A stretch of 64,000 bases of DNA from Strongylocentrotus purpuratus (lineage: Eukaryota; Echinodermata; Echinoidea; Camarodonta; Strongylocentrotidae): assembly GCF_000002235.5 (NCBI RefSeq), contig NW_022145610.1, positions 31,366,306-31,430,305 on the forward strand, in the 5' to 3' direction. Shown here piece after piece: positions 45,626-64,000 of this stretch (within the stretch, counting starts at the first letter, position 1; each line of letters starts with the position of its first letter). The notes beneath the pieces were generated by a model. It did not search any database. It had not been told where the DNA came from and saw nothing but the letters and a program-made list of their open reading frames with translations. Both the position numbers and the translations under genes were made by a program.

Positions 45626-47084
45626 CTCTCATGTCATGTTATCTTTCAGGCAGAAGACAGCCCAGATGAACTCGAAATAATCTTTGAGTATGATTCAAGG
45701 TCACAAAGTTTTAACGTTTTAACTTTTTTAAATAAGCACTGTATAGCTGTGAAATAGCATTGGGAATTGTGTTGATAGCAAGTTCCCAAATACAAAGTTA
45801 CAAAATACAAAACGTAAACCATTGCAATCTTTATGGTCTTGGGGCACAATACGGTTACATTTTCACTTTGGTTTATAACTGTGCCCCTCAAAAATTGAAA
45901 CTGGCTTGCATGGAAACCTTGTTTGTTCCATTTCAGACGACGTGTAAGTAGAGAAACTTCTGTTTATTATGCGCTTTATAAATATTGTATTATTATTATT
46001 ATTATGTATTTCAAGAAAACTGGGGAATTCCACATACGTAGGCGTTGTTGTCTATCTCACAGGCTCATTATGTGCGATCGTTGGGCTATCAAGTTGCATT
46101 TGGTTTTAAAGAAAAGGTTGAGTTTTGGGAAATGTGAAAGATAATTTGTGAGCTTCTTTATTCTTTCTATGTTACTGAATTAGCAATTTTCTTTTTTGGT
46201 TATTGTAATTAGTCATTACTGTTTCAATCAATTGTCTTCTCATTACACTGGGTGAGGATTTACGTTTTCATAATTATCAACCACGATCGACCGTTTGTCC
46301 CTCCCCAATTTCCCATTTCAAATTTAATGAAATAATGAACATTACGTGAGGTGGTTCTAGATTATTCACCATGTGAATGACAGCTATACATGTATTATTT
46401 ATTATTATATAATTTTTTTTTTTAAAGAGTCATGCAATGAAAAAAAAATCAATGGTGAAAATTCGGATACTGCGATAGAGGGGAATTTCTAAAGTTTCTC
46501 TTTCCTATCTTTCTCTCACTCTCTCTCTCTCTCTCTCTCTCTCCCTCTCTCTCTCTCTCTCTTCGCTCTCTCCCTCTCTCTCTCTTTAACACACTCCTCC
46601 CCTGTGTCATGTTATCTTTCAGGCATATCAGCCGAGAAAATATCCATGTTTACTCACAAACACACACATACAAAATTATACACCACTATATACATATATA
46701 TTACATTGGGAACCGTAATTGTTTGTAATATTTAAGACGACATGCATGTATTTCAAGAAATTGGGGATTTCCAAATTCGGTGAGGGGGAGGGGGTGGGGG
46801 GGGGGGGGGTGGGTGGGGCTGGGCTGAGATGATGGGTTCCTCGTACAACATTTCTCTTGGCAAATCTAAATTTATTTGGCAATTTCGTAATTTTATTACC
46901 CTTTAGGGCTAGAATTTTATATTTGTTCATTTCGCTTTTCCTTTACTATTATTGCTGGCAGTCTTGTCAGCAAACTTGGAATCGACACAAGCCAAGCCCC
47001 TGTTCCAATTGCAGTCTTCAAAACTTCCACACCATCACACTACATTCATTATTATCACCAGTATCATAATCATTGCATCATTGA

Positions 47085-47290
47085 CATCATTGACATCATT
47101 GACATCATTGACATCATCATTATCACCATCACCAGTATCATAATCATTGCATCAATGACATCATCATGATCATCATAATCACCATCACCAGTATCATAAT
47201 CATTGCATCATTGACATCATCATAATCATTATCGTCACAGTCGTCATCTTCTTCATCAATTCCTCCACCATCGTCATCATCATCATCAAT
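47085..47290. repeat. (ATC)/(ATTGACATC)n tract
   Basis: Four perfect ATTGACATC units near 47085-47115 are followed by scattered ATC/CATCACCAGTATCATAATC repeats. The acidic Asp/Met minus frame is compositional. Confidence 0.85.
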
Positions 47291-48341
47291 ACTTTGCCTG
47301 AAAATAGAAGGTGCTCCATCACATACTCTGATGACGATTTTCCCTTGGTCAATTTCAAACACCAAATTCAACCCTAGAACAAACACTATCCGACTCCAAA
47401 CCCAATCCCAACTCTAACTCTAACTCCATACCTAAATTTCAGCCCTAGAAAATGTCGACATAGTTGGACCACATGTATATATGTATGTATGTCTTCAGTA
47501 TGTCTACAGTGATACTCAATGAATGAATGTAACAAACAGGCAAATATATAAATATCACGATTTGATTGATTTTAATAGAATTAATATTGCTCTCTTTTTT
47601 AAGTATCTTTTTACAAAGTACTGTACAATTTTGAAACACAGGTACTGCTCAACAATACAATGGTGCTAAATTTGCATTCACAAAATTACCAGTAAGTAAC
47701 ATGCTTTAAAGCCGTATTTCAACATAATTATGGCAATATGAAATGTAATCTGCACAGACATGAAATCGAAGTTCATCCTGAGTTCTCTTAAGATTTTTTT
47801 ACATAATGCATAGTTCCTGAGGAATAAGCAAAGAAACATGAGGAAATTACCATGGTAGACCAAGGAGCATCAAGGCCATCATCCCATATATTTTACTTTA
47901 CCACAATTAATGCCAGTATGACTCCAAAGAGAAAATATAATATAGTGTAGAAGTGAGGTATATTTGACTGAACATGATTTCCCTCAAGTTTTTGCTACTT
48001 TGCTGGTCAAAACAACCCACATATTTCATGATAAACAATTCAAATTAATTTGCTACAATTTACTCTAGAGATGTAAATCAATTACAAGAACAGAAATATA
48101 TTGGAAAATAAAATATATTTTTTCTCTTGTTGCCTCAAATGGAAGAAGATTACCCACACTCAAGATAGGTTAAAAAACACTGAGCAAATATAGAATTGAA
48201 TTCTTGATAACATAACGTATTTGATTTTTCTTGTAATCATTCTTTTTTTTAAACAAAAAAAGAAGGATATTCCAATTTGGAAATTTGGGAACACCAGAGA
48301 GATTGAATAACGAATCTATTAAAGGAAAGCATTAGAGTAGA

Positions 48342-48536
48342 TACATATTTTTCTGCCTTTTCTAGAGCAATGTGTATTTACTCTAATGCACATTGCTCTA
48401 GAAAAGGCAGAGAAATACACATTGCTCAGATGATCGGTTAGTCATATTTTTCTGCCTTTTCTAGAGCAATGTGCACTAGAGTAAATACACATTGCTCTAG
48501 AAAAGGCAGAAAAATATGACTAACCAATCATCTGAC
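48342..48536. repeat. Two adjacent hairpins with shared arms
   Basis: The arm TTTTCTGCCTTTTCTAGAGC occurs four times, alternating in direction. The first palindrome (48342-48410) is centred on TTTACTCTAATG. The second (48425-48536) has arms of about 48 bp from TCAGATGATYGGTTAGTCAT inward. Either could extrude as a cruciform. Not present in the matching parts of A or B. Confidence 0.85.
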
Positions 48537-49592
48537 AAAATGAGAAAAATCCTGTAAACAATATTTACAATTGCATAATACAATTAATTTGTAAGAAATT
48601 GCACACACAGCATGAGTGTGATCCTCTGTAATTTGCTCTTTTGTACTGTCACTCCCTATTCTTATCCTTTTTTACTTCTTTTGAAAGTAAATTTTTTGTT
48701 TACTACTATTGTCCTTGGTGGTATGAAAAGAATTTATCCCATTATTATTTCCATTCTACAATGGTAAAAAAGGGCAGATTAAAATAAAAATCAAAGAAAA
48801 ATGTCACATTTTAAAATTATACGATGCAGCGTTGGTTTATTCAGCTGCTGATTGTCAATATCCATAAAGTATCATCATAGAATACATACGCCCTTCTGGC
48901 TCCGAGCAGGTAAATTAGTAACAGGTAGACACAGGGTGGCGGTGAGCGATAAAGTGCACATGCCACACCGACGTGTCTTAAGATACTATACCCATAAAGA
49001 GAAGGTCGAATTCTGGTCAAGGTGGAAAAAAAGTTGTGAGTTCGTTTGATGTCATTTTGGAAGAATAAAAAAAATAAAAAATAAAATGTCCCCTAATGTT
49101 CTTCAAGTGCTCTCATATTTGAAATATGACAAGATACAGCTAAAACGTATGGATCATTCATGCCCATGTATGAGTAGTCCCATACATCTATTTTTGTGTG
49201 CAGTGCACTTGTCTTTTAGAAAGACAGAGTCAATTCTGTTCCTTTTGGCGATTCCAAAACCTAGCAGTATACACCAATTCTTATGTACTGAATAATCTCT
49301 CTTTCCATATTGCTTCAAGTTTCTTTTTCAACATAACTGACCAGAATTCAACTTTATTATAGTGAAGATAACAAGATACTTCTGACTGAAAGAGGCAATT
49401 ACAGTCTGATTACCTGCTATGTTTTATATCTTTATAGGGTGCATAGCATCAACAGGAGCGTCTCATAATAACTACAATCATTAATTCATTTAAGTACAAT
49501 TTCAGATTATAAGTAAGGTTACCAAAAGTCTTAAACATCAAAAAGACCGGACCCTGCATTTCATATGTTAGAGGCAGGATATGACTTCAGGT

Positions 49593-58913
<9,321 letters not shown>

Positions 58914-59252
58914 TCTTGATCTTGATCAACTCTCAGTGGGTAGGCATACCCTCTCAGTGATGCGAATCTCATATACTGTTGAAGTTTCTGACTATATACA
59001 AAAGTCAGGCTACAAGAACGCGTTGCCGTTTTGCAATATGGATAAAGTCCTTAATGATTTTTTCCCTCATTTTGTGTTTGTACGATTATTTACCGGTGCC
59101 AGTTTTGAGATTTTGTTTTAAGTTAAGACTAGTATTTCATAACTGACGATTTTGCAACATTTACATATAGTTCTAGGCCTTGAGTCTATCTATATCTCTC
59201 CTGCCTTGTTTCGCCGCCCTCCCCTTTAATTTATTATTCTATACCTCAATAC

Positions 59253-59561
59253 CAGGCGCGTACACAGGGTCGGGGTTTGGGGGGTTAACCCCCCTTTTGG
59301 TATTTTTCTATGTGTAAACCCCCCATAACCCCCTACCCCCCCCCCCCTTTGGATTTTTTTAAAATTAAAAAACAAAACAAAACAAAACAAATATTCCCAA
59401 GGCTGACCTAACAAAGCTGACCTTACTTACACCCCCCCCCAACGGAGCAAAATGTCAATTTTTCAAATTTCGAGACCAAAAAAAAAAAAAAAATGTCCTC
59501 TTACCCCCCCCCCCCCACCCCCACCCCCCCCCCCCTTGAAAAAATCCTGCGTACGCGCCTG
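59253..59561. mobile_element. hAT-like MITE upstream of PHYHD1-C, near-complete
   Basis: Ends CAGGCGCGTACACAGGG and TCCTGCGTACGCGCCTG. The left flank is CTCAATAC and the right CTCAATAA, an 8-bp duplication with one change. The empty site CCTCAATACTAATGTCTAGC is present upstream of copy A (about 28753) and at about 60970. Confidence 0.85.
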
Positions 59562-59734
59562 CTCAATAATAATGTCTAGCCTTTACATCATCATCATCAT
59601 CATCATCTATACGGGAGTAAAGGGTATCATGGAAGTCAGTCCCGGTCAGATCACTTGGTACATTAGTAAAGGTCTATGCGTGGATGTCAGACTATTCTAT
59701 AAAAAAGTGTTTGTCTGACCAAAAAGACTCCAAG

Positions 59735-60535
59735 GGGCAGTGACGCAATGAGAAAAATCGTTTGGAAGTGTTGGGGGGGGGGGCAGAAGAAAAATCTGCA
59801 TCACCATTGCACCACTCTTAGACGTAACATTATGCAGGCCCCACGGAACGTTTTTCAAACTGGAGTATTAATGATCAGGTATAGAGCGTAAATTGGCGTG
59901 GGGTCCAGATGAGCCTCAGCAGGGGGGTCAAGGGGCTGAGCCCCCGAAAACTCAGGGTTTTTAGGCATTAAATTACGGTCAGATAAGCATATTTAGATAC
60001 CTTATTTGTGACACTGGCAGGTCACTAATTGGCGGAGAGTCCAGGGAGAAGAGCCCCCGGAAGCTCAGGGGTTTTAGGTATTTAATTACGGTTAGATGAG
60101 CATCCAGGGGCCCGCCTTAGGGCCTTTGGTGGGGTCCAGGGAGCAGAGCCCCCGGAAGCTCTGGGATTTTAGGTATTTAATTACGGTCAGATGAGCATAA
60201 TTTGATACCTCATTTGTGACATTGGCAGGTCACTTATTTTTTCTCTCTCTCTTTCTTTCTTTTTCTCTACTTTTTCAAAAAGTTATGGGGGCTCGAGCCC
60301 CGAGCCCAGCCGTTTTGCAGACCATGACATATAAGCCTTCTAAAAATGCATATTTTTCGCCCGACTGTAAATTTGGGAATTTCTAATTTTTCAACAAATG
60401 CATAAATTGAAAGGTATGACTTACAAAACCAAAAAAAAATACCGGATAATCATGTCATTTTAGCATCATTAGTAAATCACTTGTATCGAATAAGAAATAC
60501 CCCCCACTCAGTACGCCAGCGTTCAGGAACTCATG
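59735..60535. mobile_element. Dispersed repeat R1, copy 2, with internal triplication
   Basis: Follows copy 1 (43074) from GGCAGTGACGCAATGAGAAA to CAGTACGCCAGCGTTCAGG. A unit with GTCCAGGGAGCAGAGCCCCC, GGAAGCTC and TTTTAGGTATTTAATTACGG occurs three times between about 59905 and 60200, unlike copy 1. Confidence 0.7.
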
Positions 60536-60830
60536 CAGGGGCGGCCGAGCGACTTCCAAAGTGGGGGGGGGGGCACCAACAAAAAAGGGCACTTTCTGGA
60601 AAAAAAGGGCACCTACAGTGGGAAATCTCAAAGCGAAAATATACAATTTTTTAGACATTGGTATATACCCCTACATTGTGATTACATTATCAGGGATGAT
60701 TTCAATATTTGTTTCTCTTCATACATCATACAAGATATCGCTTAAGCATCATACTTTATACAGTTGGGTGTGATGTCTGAATATGCATTTACGAGCGAGC
60801 GAAGCGAGCGAGAAAAATTTTATAACTATT
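60536..60830. mobile_element. Start of a CAGGGGCGGCCGAGCGACTT element
   Basis: CAGGGGCGGCCGAGCGACTT is followed by a G run and two ANAAAAGGGCAC repeats; further on is GAGCGAGCGAAGCGAGCGAG (about 60793). A right end was not identified. The start resembles hAT-like elements with CAGGGGCGG termini. Confidence 0.5.
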
Positions 60831-60859
60831 AATATTTCAATAATAAGAATATTCAAGAA

Positions 60860-61060
60860 TAATATTTCATAACTGACGATTTTGCAACATTTACATATAG
60901 TTCTAGGCCTTGAGTCTATCTATATCTCTCCTGCCTTGTTTCGCCTTCCTCCCCTTTAATTATTCTATACCTCAATACTAATGTCTAGCCCGTGTTACAA
61001 ATAAGAACTTGTGATTTGTATTCATTTATTTATTTATAATTTCATATTGTACTCTATAGT
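60860..61060. repeat. Third copy of the sequence upstream of PHYHD1
   Basis: TTTCATAACTGACGATTTTG through CTCAATACTAATGTCTAGCC matches 28650-28775 and 59130-59250, then jumps to a match with 29080-29150. No exon 1 is attached. It may be the stub of a lost fourth unit. Confidence 0.75.
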
Positions 61061-61435
61061 ATTTTACCTTTGTTTTGTTTTGTTAGATACAAAATAGAAA
61101 CAGAGTTTATAATAATGAGTACTATTTTGACAAATCTAGTTACAAGAAATCACATTCATTTTAAAGTTCTTTGATTGTCAAACTCCTTTTTAGAGGCTGA
61201 GCAGATTATTTTATTTTTCATGATGGCCATCGTTTTTATGACTTGGTTTGCAAGTCTGTATTCTTTAAAATAAATATCAGGGGCCTCGATCAACTATATG
61301 ACATAATGGTGTCTTAAAACAACAACTCCGATATCACATCGGCTGTACTGTTTCTGAAACATTTTCTAGAGTAAGAATGGGAATGGCAGATGACTTTAAG
61401 AAGTTAACTATTAGGATAAAAAAAAAGAGAACATT

Positions 61436-61801
61436 TTAAAGGTAAAGATCAGTATGGGAAACGCCCCAATTTCAAAAAATGAAATGGAAGCTCTCATTAC
61501 CAATCATGTGAAAGAATATGTTTTGACTAATACATGATGATAACAAATTTGCCGGGAAACCGCCTACTAATATTTGGTAAATTATTATATCTATTTGACT
61601 GTGAGAGATATAGGGTAGTCCCATATACATCTTTCTGTGTAAAGTGCTTGTAACTTTACAAAGAATGGGCCAAATTTCTTATCATTTTGATGATTCCAGA
61701 ACCTTGCAGATGCTAGATGCTATGATCAACCTTTTCTGATCGATTCCACAACGTTTCTTTCACAATGCAATCACATGACCATAACTGGTCTTTACCTTTA
61801 A
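61436..61801. mobile_element. MITE family 1, complete copy
   Basis: 366 bp from TTAAAGGTAAAGATCAGTAT to AACTGGTCTTTACCTTTAA, with imperfect inverted ends. Opposite in orientation to the 18662 copy. Its last TTAA is also the first TTAA of the next element. Confidence 0.85.
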
Positions 61802-62308
61802 AGGTAATACAAAGTTTTGGGAGATTTTGAAAATTGGGTGGATAGTGAATCTTTACAATTTTTGATATATTTGGATGCCCATGTGGATGTATTATAAGCA
61901 CTAAAAAAAAAAGCCCCTAAAGCACTTCTGTTTTCGTGAAAAATTGAATATAAAAATTTACCGGTGCTCCCGGTAAATTTTGATAAATTTCAAATAGCGC
62001 CTATGGCCGTACAATGGTAGCTGCGACCATGAAAATCTCAGAATATGTAGTTGGGATATATAATTTCCAAACGGGAATAGCTAATCGGTCGATTTTAGTC
62101 AAGAAACATTGTTTCATAGTTAAATTAATATCTTGACCTTGAGAGGGAGCTATACAACATAAAGAGTTTATTATTTATAATTTCATAACTTTAGACTCGA
62201 TTTCAACCGCGACAACGATCAATGTATATTGTAGGAACGTATATGCTTCCAATATGTTAATTTGAACCAAATTCATGACCCCATACCAAAACTTTGTAAT
62301 ACCTTTAA
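61798..62308. mobile_element. MITE family 3 (TTAA-AGGTAATACAAAG ends)
   Basis: 511 bp from TTAAAGGTAATACAAAGTTT to AAACTTTGTAATACCTTTAA, about 23 bp of inverted repeat. Non-coding. Shares the TTAA at 61798-61801 with the element before it. Confidence 0.85.
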
Positions 62309-63100
62309 GGAAAGTAGGCCTACTATATAAATGAATGAATACATGAACAAATAAATCAATGAATGAATATATAAATGCATAAATCGATCATATAATTCAT
62401 TTATTCACTTTGTTATGAAGAAATAGACACACTAGTTTTAGGGAATAAAAACGAAATTTAAAAAAAAATCACTAAAGATATTTATATCGGCCACGCAGGA
62501 GCTGTAAGCAGCTTGGGTTGTTGGAAGATTTAGTTTGCAATTTCAATCTTGAAACTCCACTGATTTCCGCGGATTTTACGAAATTTGTAACATTTGATAT
62601 TGTGTTTCATCATTGAAAACTGTGCTTTTTGCAAAAATGGTGACCCCACACAAGATTTCACTTCTGATTTTGATTTATGAATATTCGAATTATGGGAAAT
62701 CGGCTAAACTGTCTGGAAGGAAAAAGTGGAATCCCCGGGTCTCGCGTAATTTTGCAAGGTCTGTGCTGGAATGGATTCAGGTAAGGCACTACACCCCTTT
62801 AGCTCACGGCACAGCCCGCTCAGGCTCGGGCGCGGCCTACTCCGACTGCCGCTGGCTCGCTGGCATGGTTTGACTGACTGTAACACTAGCACTTGCAGGC
62901 TGCTGCTCATGCTCAGCTCTGCCATAGCCTGTGGAGGCGGCTTTGCCATGCCTTGCAGCTGGCCCGCGACGACCTCAGTTTTAATTGCTGACTTTTGCGG
63001 GTTAATTTTGCCGGGAGCATGCTGGTTGCAGGCAGTCAAGAGAAGATCTAGAATCTAGACTTTATTTAATGAGGAGGCGAGTTGGCTCAGTCAGTAAAGG
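62309..63100. other. No supported gene; one exon-like frame
   Basis: A plus frame from 62613 (KMVTPHKISLLILIYEYSNY... to ...RSVLEWIQ) ends at a good donor, CAG|GTAAGG near 62779. Basic Lys/Arg content and an early helix recall N-terminal DNA-binding parts of transposases, but I recognise no family and see no partner exon. The sequence after it is more GC-rich with repeated GCTGGC/GGCTGC. Confidence 0.35.
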
Positions 63101-63879
63101 CACTAGACCTCCGGTTATAGAGACTGAACGACTGCCTATGCCAGCCTGTGTTGAACTTATTCCGCTAGATTTTAGCCGCTAGGCCCCTCCCACAAACTTG
63201 CCACGGCCGTATTGTTATGCCCCCAAAATCCCCCAAAATGTCATTTTACCTCGTTCATTTCCAATTTTAAATTAGGCCTAGGTCTAGGCTATAATACATC
63301 GGTTCCACTTACTAACTTGATTGATATAATCCGTTTAATGGTCCCTTTTAAGGAAATTATCGGTCAAAATCGACATCCATGTTGAAAATCTTGCAAGCCG
63401 TGTTAAACTCTCGCTGCCGTCAATCTCATCCCTTCTAGTCTACGCCGAAGGCAAAATGATTATGAAGGAAAAACTGTGATAACGCCATTACGAACGTGTA
63501 GATGGCGCACAGTTTTTCCTTCATAATCATTTTGCCTTCGGCGTAGACTAGAAGGGATGAGATTGACGGCAGCGAGAGTTTAACACGGCTTGCAAGATTT
63601 TCAACATGGATGTCGATTTTGACCGATAATTTCCTTAAAAGGGACCATTAAACGGATTATATCAATCAAGTTAGTAAGTGGAACCGATGTATTATAGCCT
63701 AGGCCTAATTTAAAATTGGAAATGAACGAGGTAAAATGACATTTTGGGGGATTTTGGGGGCATAACAATACGGCCGTGGCAAGTTTGTGGGAGGGGCCTA
63801 GCGGCTAAAATCTAGCGGAATAAGTTCAACACAGGCTGGCATAGGCAGTCGTTCAGTCTCTATAACCGGAGGTCTAGTG
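63101..63879. repeat. Large near-perfect palindrome
   Basis: The left arm 63101-63478 and right arm 63508-63879 are almost exact complements, about 375 bp each, with a loop of about 30 bp. Start CACTAGACCTCCGGTTATAG pairs with CTATAACCGGAGGTCTAGTG. The inner ends are AAGGAAAAACTGTG and CACAGTTTTTCCTT. The arms hold no long frame. The tRNA-like words GAGTTGGCTCAGTCAGTAAA lie just outside the left arm, a possible SINE head. Confidence 0.9.
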
Positions 63880-64000
63880 GAGCCAGACGTAGTCTCAGTG
63901 GAACAACCGACGATTATAGAGACTGAAGCTTTCGGTCTAGATCTAGGTCTACTACTAGGCTAGACTCTATCTTGCAAGACGTATTTTAACATGGATTTCG

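Larger units (their letters stand above)
44005..46790. repeat. Tandem unit of about 1.5 kb, two and a part copies, origin unknown
   Basis: Shared blocks in order: ATTCAAGGTCACAAAGTTWT (44020, 45696), AGCACTGTABAGCTGKGAAA (44086, 45737), AAAACGTAAACCRTTGC (44291, 45813), then CAGACGACKTG and TTTCAATAAAACTGGGGATT (44450, 45408, 45936, 46733), and a CT tract with ATGTTATCTTTCAGGCA (45635, 46610). After the acceptor-like TTTCAG at 45650 a frame reads EDSPDELEIIFEYDSR, which looks exon-like. I cannot name the family. Could be decayed gene duplicates or a long repeat. Confidence 0.6.

Noticed and set aside
62704-63039. Minus frame of 111 codons (Gln/Ser/Pro-rich)
   Set aside because: It overlaps an equally open plus frame in GC-rich sequence, with no recognised motif or splice support.
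63073-63125. tRNA gene (GAGTTGGCTCAGTCAGTAAA)
   Set aside because: Only an A-box-like part is present; no B box follows at the right distance. At most a SINE head.

Overview
The window is eukaryotic, intron-rich and AT-rich. It is loaded with small inverted-repeat DNA transposons, poly-G/poly-C tracts, GA/CT and ATC microsatellites and (TTAGGG)n. A single Lmx1-type LIM-homeobox gene, a tandem family of PHYHD1 genes, and CR1/L2-like LINE debris point to an invertebrate deuterostome. A sea urchin or another echinoderm is my best guess; the phylum is an inference and not proven.

Layout. Positions 1-9794 hold no exon I can support and are probably the intron upstream of, or inside, Lmx1. Positions 9795-13654 (+) hold the last six exons of an Lmx1 LIM-homeobox gene: second LIM domain, homeodomain and C-terminal tail. 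The start codon and first LIM domain lie outside the window. Positions 13655-17050 hold its 3' UTR and repeats. From about 17050 to 59740 there are three tandem segmental-duplication units. Each carries a complete nine-exon minus-strand gene for a phytanoyl-CoA-dioxygenase-domain protein (PHYHD1): copy A 19298-28440, copy B 31296-40407, copy C 49593-58913. Each codes for exactly 286 residues with identical exon lengths and intact Fe(II)/2-oxoglutarate residues. The spacer between B and C (40.4-46.9 kb) holds a 35-bp tandem repeat, dispersed repeats, a roughly 1.5-kb tandem unit of unknown origin and an interstitial telomeric tract. Positions 59740-64000 hold transposon-derived repeats and end in a near-perfect palindrome of about 0.78 kb.

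Most interesting points. (1) The exon coding for the Fe-binding HxD motif (exon 6) was an array of alternative exons. Copies A and B use one version and keep a dead relic of another; copy C uses the version that died in A and B and has lost the first. (2) Copy A is a mosaic: C-like upstream and B-like downstream, with the switch inside exon 4. (3) Intron 1 of all three genes has a GC donor (CAG|GCAAGT). (4) Lmx1 beside PHYHD1 recalls human chromosome 9q33-q34, where LMX1B and PHYHD1 lie a few Mb apart. (5) Three unrelated MITE families share TTAA-AGGTA termini, with an empty site in a paralogous intron.

No retroviral or other capsid-bearing element and no CRISPR or rRNA gene was recognised. 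Exon positions were read by eye from conserved reading frame and splice sites and can be off by a base or two.
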